Positions 1-11,202 of a DNA stretch of 64,000 bases are shown here, piece after piece. Location: positions 62,001 through 126,000 of the forward strand of contig QCKF01000001.1 of the NCBI GenBank assembly GCA_003215545.1, given 5' to 3'. The position numbers were made by a program, and so were the translations under genes. Position 1 is the first letter of the stretch. Each line of letters opens with the position of its first letter. Source of the DNA: Prochlorococcus sp. AG-409-L14 (GTDB taxonomy: Bacteria > Cyanobacteriota > Cyanobacteriia > PCC-6307 > Cyanobiaceae). The notes beneath the pieces are model-generated. The model was given only the letters and a program-made list of their open reading frames with translations, had not been told where the DNA came from and made no database searches.

Positions 1-64
1 CTGTCTAAATAAACTTGATATGACTTAGGATCTTTTATTAATAAATAGGTTGTAATATAGAAGA

Positions 65-295
65 ATGATAACTTCAGTACTCTCTTGGGCTTGGGTTGCA
101 ACTGGTGTAATCCTAATGTTACTGGTTCTTTTACATAGCCCTAAAGGCGATGGAATGGGAGGGATTGCCGCAAGTGGAAGCTCTATGTTCACAAGTGCTA
201 GTAGTGCAGAAGCTAGTCTTAAAAGAACCACCTGGACTTTTCTCGCCTTATTTCTTACTCTTGCAATTATATTAAGTGCAAGATGGCTAACATAG
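65..295 (+). CDS. secG: SecG, protein translocase subunit
   Basis: Small integral membrane subunit of the SecYEG channel, which helps SecA-driven export across the plasma and thylakoid membranes. The 76-residue protein has two hydrophobic segments (about residues 5-23 and 55-72). They flank a polar loop with the family-typical run LLHSPKGDGMGG and a Ser/Ala/Gly-rich stretch. The length matches cyanobacterial SecG. The 64 bases upstream begin with CTG TCT AAA TAA, which could be the last codons of a preceding gene (gpmI often precedes secG in this lineage), but that is too little to annotate. Downstream lies a short same-strand ORF and then convergent groL. Identification is from motif, topology and synteny. 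Confidence 0.9.
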   Translation: MITSVLSWAWVATGVILMLLVLLHSPKGDGMGGIAASGSSMFTSASSAEASLKRTTWTFLALFLTLAIILSARWLT

Positions 296-384
296 GCCTA
301 ATTAAACATCTAACTAACATTGGGAGATTCACGAGTCCATCTTAAATAATTAAATAATCCATACAAAACAAAGAAGAGGCAGAA

Positions 385-618
385 ATGAAACTATATTTAT
401 TTTTACTATTAATTCAACCAATAATATTTGGCAGCAATGCATATGGGAAGTATAAAATCTGCAAAATAATTTATGAACAAAATCATCTAACTTCCATGAA
501 ACATTTAAATTGCAATCAAATTGGATATAAGCATGATAACAACCAACAGCCAATATACAACGAGCCTATTTTCTCATGCTGTGAATTAAATTTCAGAGAC
601 AGTAAAAATGTCAACTAA
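385..618 (+). CDS. Small putative secreted cysteine-containing protein
   Basis: Unrecognised 77-residue protein. Residues 1-20 look like a signal peptide: MKLYLFLLL, a hydrophobic core, then SNAYG as a possible cleavage zone. The mature part would be about 57 residues with five cysteines, one in ICK, one in NCN, and a CC pair near the end, giving potential disulfides. A purine-rich GAAGAGGCAG stretch sits just before the ATG and could act as a ribosome binding site. It lies between secG and the end of groL. An ORF on the opposite strand overlaps it (350-553) but lacks comparable signals. No function can be assigned; it could be lineage-restricted or a chance ORF. Confidence 0.45.
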   Translation: MKLYLFLLLIQPIIFGSNAYGKYKICKIIYEQNHLTSMKHLNCNQIGYKHDNNQQPIYNEPIFSCCELNFRDSKNVN

Positions 619-734
619 ATACACATAAGCAAATTCATAAGAAGAGAAAATTGCAAATAAAATGCCCTAATACCATTGATTTCACTAGAGATGAGATTAT
701 CTTTTAAATTGTTTTCTCCTGAGTTATCTCAGAG

Positions 735-763
735 TAAAAAAAAGGACTGGCAAAAACCAGTCC
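735..763 (-). terminator. Intrinsic terminator of the groS-groL operon
   Basis: A perfect 7-bp inverted repeat, GGACTGG (744-750) and CCAGTCC (757-763), with a 6-base loop. On the minus strand it is followed immediately by a run of nine T (735-743 on the plus strand is all A). It lies 39 bases past the groL stop codon. This is a textbook rho-independent terminator and the clearest one in the window. Confidence 0.9.
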
Positions 764-801
764 CGATAAAATGTTAATTTTTGATGATGGAGGGAGATTC
801 A

Positions 802-2484
<1,683 letters not shown>

Positions 2485-2515
2485 TCAGTCTTGTTGTGAT
2501 TGGAAGCCGAAAGCT

Positions 2516-2827
2516 TTAGTTAACGACGGCAAGAATGTCTTTTTCAGATAAAAGCACATACTCATCGCCACCAAGCTTGATGTCGGTACCTGCATATTTG
2601 CTGTATAAGACTTTGTCTCCCACACCTATCTCAGGAGACTGGCGGGAACCATCGTCATTTCGCTTGCCAGGACCTACCTGGGCTACCTCGCCAACTTGTG
2701 GCTTTTCTTTTGCCGTATCTGGAAGGAGTATTCCTCCAGCGGTCTTCTCTTCTGATTCAGAGACTTTGACAAAAACACGGTCTCCTAGTGGCTTAACAGT
2801 GGAGACGCTGAGAGAAACAGCTGCCAT
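2516..2827 (-). CDS. groS: Co-chaperonin GroES (10 kDa)
   Basis: Heptameric lid of the GroEL chamber. The 103-residue product from the ATG at 2827 contains the family opening [12 protein letters not shown], the mobile-loop region [19 protein letters not shown], and the C-terminal [11 protein letters not shown]. The reading frame is open upstream to 2965, but the extra 46 residues match nothing in GroES, so the internal ATG is taken as the start. It is the first gene of groS-groL. The 227-base divergent region shared with atpD holds a K-box match (2948-2963) and a 12-base palindrome (2880-2891), the likely control region. No HrcA/CIRCE inverted repeat was found. Confidence 0.96.
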   Translation of the reverse strand: MAAVSLSVSTVKPLGDRVFVKVSESEEKTAGGILLPDTAKEKPQVGEVAQVGPGKRNDDGSRQSPEIGVGDKVLYSKYAGTDIKLGGDEYVLLSEKDILAVVN

Positions 2828-2880
2828 GGATGAATGCAGGAGCAACAACAGGGCGCAGAAGCGCCTCAATACAGCAAGAG

Positions 2881-2909
2881 AGTAATTACTCAATGCCGAT
2901 GTGTGACAA
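2881..2909 (-). promoter_or_regulatory. Putative groS promoter with overlapping palindrome
   Basis: On the minus strand TTGTCA (2909-2904) differs from the -35 consensus at one base. It is followed after 15-17 bases by the AT-rich TAATTA/ATTACT around 2888-2881, which would serve as a weak -10 box. The -10 lies inside the perfect palindrome GAGTAATTACTC (2880-2891). Transcription would start roughly 45 bases before the groS ATG. This is pattern matching only. Confidence 0.35.
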
Positions 2910-2947
2910 CCTATGCGCAGCACCCTCCAACCGACCACTGTCCCACT

Positions 2948-2963
2948 GTGCGGTTGACCGAAC
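2948..2963 (-). promoter_or_regulatory. K-box element upstream of groS-groL
   Basis: Read on the minus strand, these 16 bases are GTTCGGTCAACCGCAC. That fits the cyanobacterial groE K-box consensus GTTCGG-NNAN-CCNNAC at every fixed position. The K-box is described as a positive element for light- and heat-responsive groE transcription in cyanobacteria that lack HrcA/CIRCE control of the promoter. Here it sits 121 bases upstream of the groS ATG and about 40 bases upstream of the proposed -35 hexamer. The match is seen directly; the function is carried over from the literature as I recall it. Confidence 0.65.
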
Positions 2964-3024
2964 ACTGCACGACTTATTCAGGCAAAGTGGTAATGTTGCG
3001 CCGCTCTGGAGCGCATGCGATTAA

Positions 3025-4521
<1,497 letters not shown>

Positions 4522-4538
4522 CCAAAGCCACCGCCACC

Positions 4539-4563
4539 CTTTAGGCCTTTAAGGCCCCTAAAG
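4539..4563 (+). repeat. Inverted repeat between atpD and atpC
   Basis: CTTTAGG (4539-4545) and CCTAAAG (4557-4563) are perfect arms. They enclose CCTTTAAGGCC, which can itself pair, so the spacer can form a nearly continuous hairpin. No T-run follows, so it is not a standard terminator. It may protect the atpD 3' end or adjust atpC expression; the role is inference. Confidence 0.5.
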
Positions 4564-4636
4564 AGCTCCTTAAAGGCGCTTGATTAGCTCCGAATCACTT
4601 TCTCCTACTTCACCCAACACACCCTCTTCTGAAACC

Positions 4637-5053
4637 ATGTCCCTCACCCTCCGAGTGCTGGCACCCGACCAGAGCGTGTTTGATGGCACAGCAGAAGAAG
4701 TAATCCTTCCAAGTACCACAGGTCTAGTAGGAATACTTCCAGGCCATATATCAATGGTTACAGCCCTAGACATAGGCGTATTAAGAGTCTTGTCAAATGG
4801 TACGTGGAATTCAATTGCACTGATGGGAGGCTTTGCCGAAGTTGAAGCCGATGATGTAACGGTGCTAGTTAATGGCGCTGAGCTAGGCAACAAAATCGAC
4901 CCATCAAATGCAGAGAAAGAGTTAGAGGATGCCAAAAGCGAACTCCTACAACTAGAAAATCAAACAACCACAACATCTCCTGAAAAGATAAAGGCCCAGC
5001 AAAAACTAAATAGAGCCCGAGCAAGACTTCAAGCAACTAGCAAAAACAGTTAA
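4637..5053 (+). CDS. atpC: ATP synthase F1 subunit epsilon
   Basis: Central-stalk subunit that couples rotation and restrains ATP hydrolysis. From the ATG at 4637 the product is 138 residues: an N-terminal beta-sandwich ([22 protein letters not shown], with GILPGH near residue 34) and a C-terminal helical hairpin rich in Glu, Lys and Arg. The frame is open back to 4580, but the 19 extra residues are not family-like. The ATG has no strong Shine-Dalgarno, so translation may depend on atpD. The RARARL stretch near the C-terminus is typical. Length agrees with cyanobacterial epsilon subunits. Confidence 0.93.
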   Translation: MSLTLRVLAPDQSVFDGTAEEVILPSTTGLVGILPGHISMVTALDIGVLRVLSNGTWNSIALMGGFAEVEADDVTVLVNGAELGNKIDPSNAEKELEDAKSELLQLENQTTTTSPEKIKAQQKLNRARARLQATSKNS

Positions 5054-5089
5054 TCCAGTAAAAGAGATTACTTAACGACGGCCAAACAC

Positions 5090-5755
5090 TTGACTCTAAA
5101 TATCTTATTAGACAATGCAGATCCGAAAATATGGAGCGAGTATCTGCCAATTGGAATATTTAATGGAATCACTACGAACCCAACACTACTTAAAAATGCA
5201 AATCAAAAGTGTGACAAACAAAATATCAACAATCTTGCAAAAATAGCCGAAGAAAATGGCTGCAAGAATCTACATCTACAGGCCTGGGGAGAAAGCGCCA
5301 AAGAACTATTCTCTTCAGGGAGTTACTTGCACAAGCTTAATACAAAATCACTAAAAGTTTATGTCAAAATTCCTATTACAAAAGAAGGAGTAGTTGCCGC
5401 AAAGGAACTAATCTCAAAAAATGTATCAATAACTTTTACAGGCTGCTATGAGGCAAAACAAGTACTTACTGCAATAGCAATAGGAGCATCATTCATCGCA
5501 CCATATCTTGGCAGAATAAACGATATTGGAGGAAACGGTCGTGAGGAAATAGTGATGATGCAAGAAATAATTTCATCACAAGAAAGCAATTGTAATCTTT
5601 TAATAGCAAGCATAAGAGAGGTGGCTGATATAACTTTTCTAGCCTCTAAAGGGATAAACACATTTACCATCAATCATTCAACGGCTGAAAAATTAATACA
5701 TGCAAAAAATACAATTTTAGCCGCAAAAGAATTCAACAAGCATGCATCATTTTAA
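5090..5755 (+). CDS. Transaldolase-like protein, TalC/fructose-6-phosphate aldolase type
   Basis: A 221-residue single-domain TIM barrel of the small transaldolase family (TalC/MipB/FSA). Visible family features are GITTNPTLLKNA (residues 26-37), the Schiff-base lysine in YVKIPIT (Lys93), NVSITFTGCYEAKQ, and APYLGRINDIGGNG. Small transaldolases move or release dihydroxyacetone units between sugar phosphates; which activity this one has cannot be told from sequence. Translation starts at TTG (5090), 36 bases after atpC, giving the family-like opening TLNILLDNADP. The spacing suggests possible read-through from atpD-atpC. Prochlorococcus normally also has a long TalB-type transaldolase elsewhere, so this may be a paralogue with a distinct role. 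Confidence 0.8.
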   Translation: MTLNILLDNADPKIWSEYLPIGIFNGITTNPTLLKNANQKCDKQNINNLAKIAEENGCKNLHLQAWGESAKELFSSGSYLHKLNTKSLKVYVKIPITKEGVVAAKELISKNVSITFTGCYEAKQVLTAIAIGASFIAPYLGRINDIGGNGREEIVMMQEIISSQESNCNLLIASIREVADITFLASKGINTFTINHSTAEKLIHAKNTILAAKEFNKHASF

Positions 5756-5797
5756 TATTCGATGGTTTACAAAAGTATAATCAATCTTAACTCATTC

Positions 5798-6337
<540 letters not shown>

Positions 6338-6356
6338 CTACCAGCCCTACTAATTC

Positions 6357-7160
6357 ATGAACTCATCAAACTTTCGAGGGCTTCTACTATTTGACATAGA
6401 CGGGGTCATCCGTGATGTCACAGGCAGCTACAGACGGGCAATTCAACTAACAGTCAGTCACTTCACTAACTGGTGCCCAAATTTAGAAAATATAGATACT
6501 TTAAAAGCAGAAGGGTCTTGGAATAATGATTGGGATACCAGCATGGAACTTATAAAACGTCATGTGGCTTCTAGTGGAATATCAAAAAGCAAAATTCCGA
6601 CACGAGAACATTTGATTAATAGATTTAATAATTTCTATTTTGGGAATAATCAAAACTGTGCCATAAATCAGCAACCTTTAAATGGCCTAATAAAAAGCGA
6701 ACCACTTATAGTGAAAAAATCTTTTTTCCAAGAGCTAACAAACCAAAAAGTCATATGGGGGTTTGTTAGCGGGGCTGAAACCTCATCTGTAAAATATCTT
6801 CTAGAAGAAAGATTAGGATTGCAAAACCCACCTTTCATTGCAATGGAGGATGCTCCGGAAAAACCAGATCCAACAGGGTTTCTAGAACTTACTAATAAAT
6901 TAATTCCAAGAGATTTGAATCATGAGGTCAAACCTATTGCCTATATTGGGGATACTGTTGCTGATGTTCTAACAATCAAAAATGCAAAGAAAAAACAGCC
7001 AAAGAAAAACTTTATAAGCATGGGAATTGCTCCACCACATTTGCATGCATTAGCAAAATTAGAAGCAAGAACTACATATGAAAAAGTACTAAAAGGAGCC
7101 GGTGCAGATGTAATTCTGAAAACCACAGAGGAGGCTTTAATTCATATTGAAAACTGGTAG
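6357..7160 (+). CDS. HAD-superfamily phosphatase, IA-hyp1 (TIGR01548) type
   Basis: A 267-residue haloacid dehalogenase-fold hydrolase. Motif I is FDIDGVIRDV (nucleophile and acid/base Asp pair near residues 13 and 15). Motif II is the Ser in GFVSGAE, motif III the Lys in PEKPDPTGF, and motif IV is IGDTVADV with the Mg-binding Asp. The phrase DIDGVIRDVTGSYRRAI is characteristic of a cyanobacterial and archaeal subfamily annotated as TIGR01548. The substrate is unknown; a histidine-pathway or sugar-phosphate role has been guessed for the subfamily but nothing here proves it. It starts 55 bases from divergent ycf65 and converges on pepP. Confidence 0.8.
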   Translation: MNSSNFRGLLLFDIDGVIRDVTGSYRRAIQLTVSHFTNWCPNLENIDTLKAEGSWNNDWDTSMELIKRHVASSGISKSKIPTREHLINRFNNFYFGNNQNCAINQQPLNGLIKSEPLIVKKSFFQELTNQKVIWGFVSGAETSSVKYLLEERLGLQNPPFIAMEDAPEKPDPTGFLELTNKLIPRDLNHEVKPIAYIGDTVADVLTIKNAKKKQPKKNFISMGIAPPHLHALAKLEARTTYEKVLKGAGADVILKTTEEALIHIENW

Positions 7161-7186
7161 AAAACTTCTAGAAATAACAAATTTAC

Positions 7187-8506
7187 TTAAAACTCCAACT
7201 CAGCAATATCTTTAACTGCTTCCAAACTCAAGACTTCAGGACCATCCTTAGTTACCAAAACATCGTCTTCAATGCGAATTCCAATCCCTTTCCATCTATC
7301 TTTAATAGAAGGTTGCCCATCTGGCACTGGTATCCGATCACTCACATAAATACCGGGCTCTACAGTCAAAACCATACCTGGCTCAAGTGGAACTGGATAT
7401 TCACCAAGTCGATAAGCTCCAACATCATGAACATCTAGTCCAAGCCAATGTCCTGTCCGATGCATATATAAATGTTTATATGCTCCTTGCTCAATAAGAG
7501 AATCTACTTGACCTTTAAGTAAACCCAAGTCAACAAGTCCTTCAACAAGCAAACGTACAGCTATTAGATGAATAGCCTCAGCATCAGTACCTTCAACCAC
7601 AGATGCCAAAGCCGCCTTCTGCGCTACTAAAACCACCTCATAAAGTGCTCGCTGTTCATTACTAAAATGTCCATTTACAGGAAATGTTCGCGTGATATCT
7701 CCGTTGTAGTAGTCATGTAATGAGCAACCCGCATCAATTAAGACCAAATCCCCATCACACAATGGTGAATTATTTTGGGTGTAATGAAGTACACATGCGT
7801 TATCTCCACTTGCAACGATCGATCCATAGCCAGGTCCTCTTGCACCATTATCTAGAAAATATTTTTCAATTATTGCCTGCAATTCTCTTTCATTCATACC
7901 AGGATGTGTTTTGGAGCGAACAAATTCATGAGCTTTAGCGGAAATGCTTACAGCTTCTCTCATCCGAGCAAGTTCAAAACTATCTTTAAAAAGCCTTAAT
8001 TGGTGCAGTATTGGAGAAGGATCAACTAGAGGGATTGATGGTATCCCAATTCTTTGAACATTATCTAATTCCTGAGCCCAAGCTTTAAGGACTATTTGCT
8101 CGATACTTGAAGATTTACCTATACGAAAAGCTATCGCTTCAGCACCTTTTAAATAAGGACTTAAAAGTTTTGAAAAATCATTTATCGAATGTGCACAATC
8201 TGCACCAAATTCACTCATCGCGCCCTCTATACCCCATCTAAAACCATTCCATACCTCCAAAACTGGTTCTTTTGGTCGAACAAAAAGGATAAATTTTTCG
8301 CCGATAGCACGATGCGGTAAAAAAAGCGCAATAGCATCAGGTTCATCAAATCCTGTTAGGTACCAAAAATCACTATCCTGTCTAAATGGATAATCGCAAT
8401 CAGCATGATGCGTAACCAATGAGGCAGCAGGAATAATTGCTGCCTTGCCACCAAGTTGCGCCAAGAAGCGTTCACGACGGCAGGAAAACTTAGAAAGATC
8501 GATCAC
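7187..8506 (-). CDS. pepP: Xaa-Pro aminopeptidase (aminopeptidase P)
   Basis: Dinuclear-metal peptidase that removes an N-terminal residue preceding proline. The 439-residue protein has the N-terminal AMP_N domain (to about residue 165, with YLTGFDEPDA) and a pita-bread catalytic domain. All five metal ligands are visible: Asp258 in LIDAG, Asp270 in NGDITRTF, His353 in TGHWLG, Glu383 in TVEPG and Glu413 in RIEDD. His360 in DVHDVG completes the active site. The ATG start at 8506 directly precedes the conserved block. The gene stands alone, facing a 378-base divergent region shared with the CNNM-like gene. Confidence 0.94.
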   Translation of the reverse strand: MIDLSKFSCRRERFLAQLGGKAAIIPAASLVTHHADCDYPFRQDSDFWYLTGFDEPDAIALFLPHRAIGEKFILFVRPKEPVLEVWNGFRWGIEGAMSEFGADCAHSINDFSKLLSPYLKGAEAIAFRIGKSSSIEQIVLKAWAQELDNVQRIGIPSIPLVDPSPILHQLRLFKDSFELARMREAVSISAKAHEFVRSKTHPGMNERELQAIIEKYFLDNGARGPGYGSIVASGDNACVLHYTQNNSPLCDGDLVLIDAGCSLHDYYNGDITRTFPVNGHFSNEQRALYEVVLVAQKAALASVVEGTDAEAIHLIAVRLLVEGLVDLGLLKGQVDSLIEQGAYKHLYMHRTGHWLGLDVHDVGAYRLGEYPVPLEPGMVLTVEPGIYVSDRIPVPDGQPSIKDRWKGIGIRIEDDVLVTKDGPEVLSLEAVKDIAELEF

Positions 8507-8884
8507 AGCACACGAAAATGTTCAATAGTCGGTAAAGATGGAAAAATACCAAGTTTTAGAGGAATTCTTCGAATGTCAAGTAAAACAAAAGAAGATCTCA
8601 GCAAAACTTTGAAAATCGCTCTGCATCCACAACCTAGATAGTAAAGATTGAAGCAAACACTCTCAGCAGTGAAATATCACATCAGATTGACTTTTCCCTT
8701 CCAGCAATGAACATATATCAAAATGTTCAACTCAAAACAATCAACTAAGCCTTTAAAGGCATGCATAGGGAGAGTCCTCCCTCAGGGCTCGAGTCCTTAA
8801 GCTCTATCTGAATTCCACTAATCTATCTACTAAGCAAAACAGGTCTTTACAAGCTCTTTAAAAAAATTCGATTAATCACAAGGC
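8507..8884. other. 378-base divergent intergenic region with two hairpin-forming elements
   Basis: No convincing gene: the longest frames starting within it are under 30 codons, and the 61-codon plus frame overlapping pepP (8456-8641) has no coding character. The region must hold the promoters of pepP (minus) and the CNNM-like operon (plus). Two symmetric elements stand out. GCCTTTAAAGGC at 8749-8760 is a perfect 12-base palindrome. AGGGAG-AGTC-CTCCCT at 8767-8782 forms a 6-bp stem with a 4-base loop. They are separated by ATGCAT, itself a palindrome. They lie about 105-135 bases upstream of the CNNM-like start, within a possible 5' leader. Function unknown. Confidence 0.5.
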
Positions 8885-9883
8885 ATGAGTTCCGACCTCC
8901 TTTTACTAATACTTCTGGTAGTAGTCGTTATCACTGGCTCTGCTCTTTGCTCTGGGGTAGAAGCTGCTCTGCTGACCGTTAATCCACTTAGGGTTCATGA
9001 ATTAGCAGCTAAACCTCATCCAGTTACTGGAGCAAGGAAATTGGCCAAACTACGTAAACGCCTTGGAAGAACATTAACTGTATTAGTAATCGCAAATAAC
9101 GGATTTAACATCTTTGGCAGCCTAATGCTTGGAGGCTTCGCTGCTTATGTATTTGAAACGAGGGGAACAAGTAATATTGCATTACCTCTATTTTCTGTAG
9201 GTTTAACGTTATTAGTAATTCTGATAGGCGAAATACTGCCAAAGTCATTAGGTAGCCGTCTTGCTCTGCCAGTCGGATTAGCAAGCGCACCTATTCTTCA
9301 TTTCCTTGGGGTAGTAATGCGGCCAATTGTACTTTTTTTAGAACAACTACTCCCAGTAATAACTACAGAAAATGAAATAAGTACAGACGAAGAAGAGATA
9401 AGACAACTAGCAAGACTAGGTTCTCAAAAAGGACAAATAGAAGCTGATGAAGCAGCAATGATTTCAAAAGTATTCCAACTCAATGACTTGACCGCAAAAG
9501 ATTTAATGACTCCTAGAGTTGCTGCGCCTACATTGAATGCCTCAGCAAAGCTAAAGGACCTTAAAGAAAACCTACTCTCAAATAATGCACAATGGTGGGT
9601 CGTACTTGGAGAAGAAGTTGACAAAATAATGGGGGTAGCAAATCGTGAATGCCTTTTAACAGCTCTGCTTAACGACAGAGGTGATCTAACTCCCTCAGAT
9701 CTCAGCGAAACAGTTGAATTCGTACCTGAAATGATACGAGTTGATCGACTACTAATAGGATTTAATAATGAAAATAAAGGAGTCAGAGTGGTTGTGGATG
9801 AATTTGGGGGGTTTGTTGGCCTCATTGGACCTGAAGCTGTTTTGGCAGTGCTGGCTGGCTGGTGGCGAAAGTCAAGCTCATGA
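8885..9883 (+). CDS. CNNM-family (DUF21) membrane protein with CBS domains
   Basis: A 332-residue membrane protein of the CNNM/HlyC-CorC type. Residues 1-160 form the DUF21 transmembrane domain, with several hydrophobic helices and the small-residue motif SALCSGVEAALLTV near residue 20, where the family has S-x-x-E-x-x. IGEILPKSLG near residue 118 is strongly conserved in the family. Residues 180-320 contain the CBS pair region, including MISKVFQLNDLTAKDLMTPR. The CorC/HlyC C-terminal domain is absent. Family members are linked to Mg2+ or Co2+ extrusion. The gene opens a run of four genes with overlapping ends (CNNM, GTPase, nadD, nadE). Confidence 0.85.
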   Translation: MSSDLLLLILLVVVVITGSALCSGVEAALLTVNPLRVHELAAKPHPVTGARKLAKLRKRLGRTLTVLVIANNGFNIFGSLMLGGFAAYVFETRGTSNIALPLFSVGLTLLVILIGEILPKSLGSRLALPVGLASAPILHFLGVVMRPIVLFLEQLLPVITTENEISTDEEEIRQLARLGSQKGQIEADEAAMISKVFQLNDLTAKDLMTPRVAAPTLNASAKLKDLKENLLSNNAQWWVVLGEEVDKIMGVANRECLLTALLNDRGDLTPSDLSETVEFVPEMIRVDRLLIGFNNENKGVRVVVDEFGGFVGLIGPEAVLAVLAGWWRKSSS

Positions 9884-11202
9884 GATCACAACCCTCGACC
9901 CCAGAACGCTGTCGAATACTCCTATCCGAATGGCGGAAGAATTTAAACCTTACAAACCTTGAGAAATATCAACTTTCTGGTGGAATCAAAGCTTTAGATC
10001 GCCAATTAAAACGTATGAATGACAAATGTATACGTATAGCAGTGTTTGGACGTGTTGGAGTTGGCAAATCAAGTCTACTAAATGCACTTCTTAGAAAAAA
10101 TTCATTCGCTACAGACGTAGCGCATGGTTGTACGAGAGTTACAAAGTCGATGAAATGGAAGCAAGATATTAATAAAATAAATTCAATTGAACTAGTGGAT
10201 ACACCTGGCATTGACGAGATAGAAGCCTCTCGAAGAGGTCGTTTGGCTTCAAGGATAGCCCTTCATTCAGACCTGGTACTTCTTGTATTAGATAGCGACA
10301 TAACTTTTATTGAACTAAAGGCGCTGGAAATACTTATGAAAAGTGGAAAACCTGTTTTTATAATATTAAATAGAATTGACCAATGGAGCAAGGAAGAAAG
10401 AAAAGAGCTATTAAATAGTATTAAAAATAAATTACCTGAGAAAGCAAAAGATTTTCAAATTATTAGCGTTGCGGCAGCACCACGCCAAGCGATAATACAA
10501 GAAAATAACAAAATAAGAAGTCAGCCATGCATGGCAATAGTTGAAGCGCTGAGAGAATCACTAATTAACTTCTTATCAGTGAATGGAGAGTTACTATTAG
10601 CACTGAACTCATTACGACAAGCAGATAATTTCTATAATTCTCTAAAAGAAGGGCGTCTTGCACGAGGAAAGAAAGCAGCACAAAGCATCATTGGTAATTT
10701 TGCAGCTATAAAAGCTTCTGGTGTTGCCGCTAATCCATTTTTATTTTTTGATCTAGCTGGCGGATTGGCATGCGATACCGCACTCGTTGTCAAGTTAAGC
10801 AACTTGTATGGATTGCAAATGCAAGGCAACGCTGCTCGCAAAATTCTCAAACAATTATCATTTCATAATGCATTGCTTGGAGGCGCACAACTTGGGATAC
10901 AACTTGCCCTGGGAGGAATACGTCAACTACTCATACTCGCAACACCATTTTCAAGTGGTTTAAGTCTTGCCTCTGCTGCACCGGTCGCCCTGGTTCAAGC
11001 TGCTCTGGCTATTCACACAACTCAACTCACAGGCCAACTAGCTGCTCAAGAAATCCTAAAAGGTAGTCAAAAGAAAATTGGCCAACCAAGGGCAATGCTT
11101 AAGCGACTATCCTCAACCGATCCGCAAGTCAAGAAATTTTTGGTTGGGTGGGAAGAGACTAGTCAGCAAGAGCAAAAACGTGTCCAGGCTCTTCTTCCTT
11201 GA
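9880..11202 (+). CDS. Membrane-associated GTPase with DUF697 domain
   Basis: A 440-residue Era/Der-like GTP-binding protein. From the ATG at 9880 the G1 loop is GRVGVGKSS (57-65), G2 is in GCTRVT (near 83), G3 is DTPGID (107-112) and G4 is NRID (164-167). The C-terminal half (about 240-410) is alanine/leucine-rich with hydrophobic hairpins, as in DUF697 proteins that associate with membranes. The ATG overlaps the CNNM-like stop codon (ATGA), indicating translational coupling; an in-frame GTG at 9862 is the alternative start. The C-terminus overlaps nadD by four bases. Homologues are widespread in cyanobacteria and plastids, with no established function. Confidence 0.85.
   Translation: MRSQPSTPERCRILLSEWRKNLNLTNLEKYQLSGGIKALDRQLKRMNDKCIRIAVFGRVGVGKSSLLNALLRKNSFATDVAHGCTRVTKSMKWKQDINKINSIELVDTPGIDEIEASRRGRLASRIALHSDLVLLVLDSDITFIELKALEILMKSGKPVFIILNRIDQWSKEERKELLNSIKNKLPEKAKDFQIISVAAAPRQAIIQENNKIRSQPCMAIVEALRESLINFLSVNGELLLALNSLRQADNFYNSLKEGRLARGKKAAQSIIGNFAAIKASGVAANPFLFFDLAGGLACDTALVVKLSNLYGLQMQGNAARKILKQLSFHNALLGGAQLGIQLALGGIRQLLILATPFSSGLSLASAAPVALVQAALAIHTTQLTGQLAAQEILKGSQKKIGQPRAMLKRLSSTDPQVKKFLVGWEETSQQEQKRVQALLP

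Noticed and set aside
1-12. Last codons of an upstream gene (CTG TCT AAA TAA)
   Set aside because: Position before secG would suit gpmI, but four codons cannot support a call.
350-553. Minus-strand 67-codon ORF opposite the small secreted protein
   Set aside because: No ribosome binding site or coherent domain, Cys/Phe-rich as expected from an antisense frame, and the plus-strand frame has a better start region and a signal peptide.
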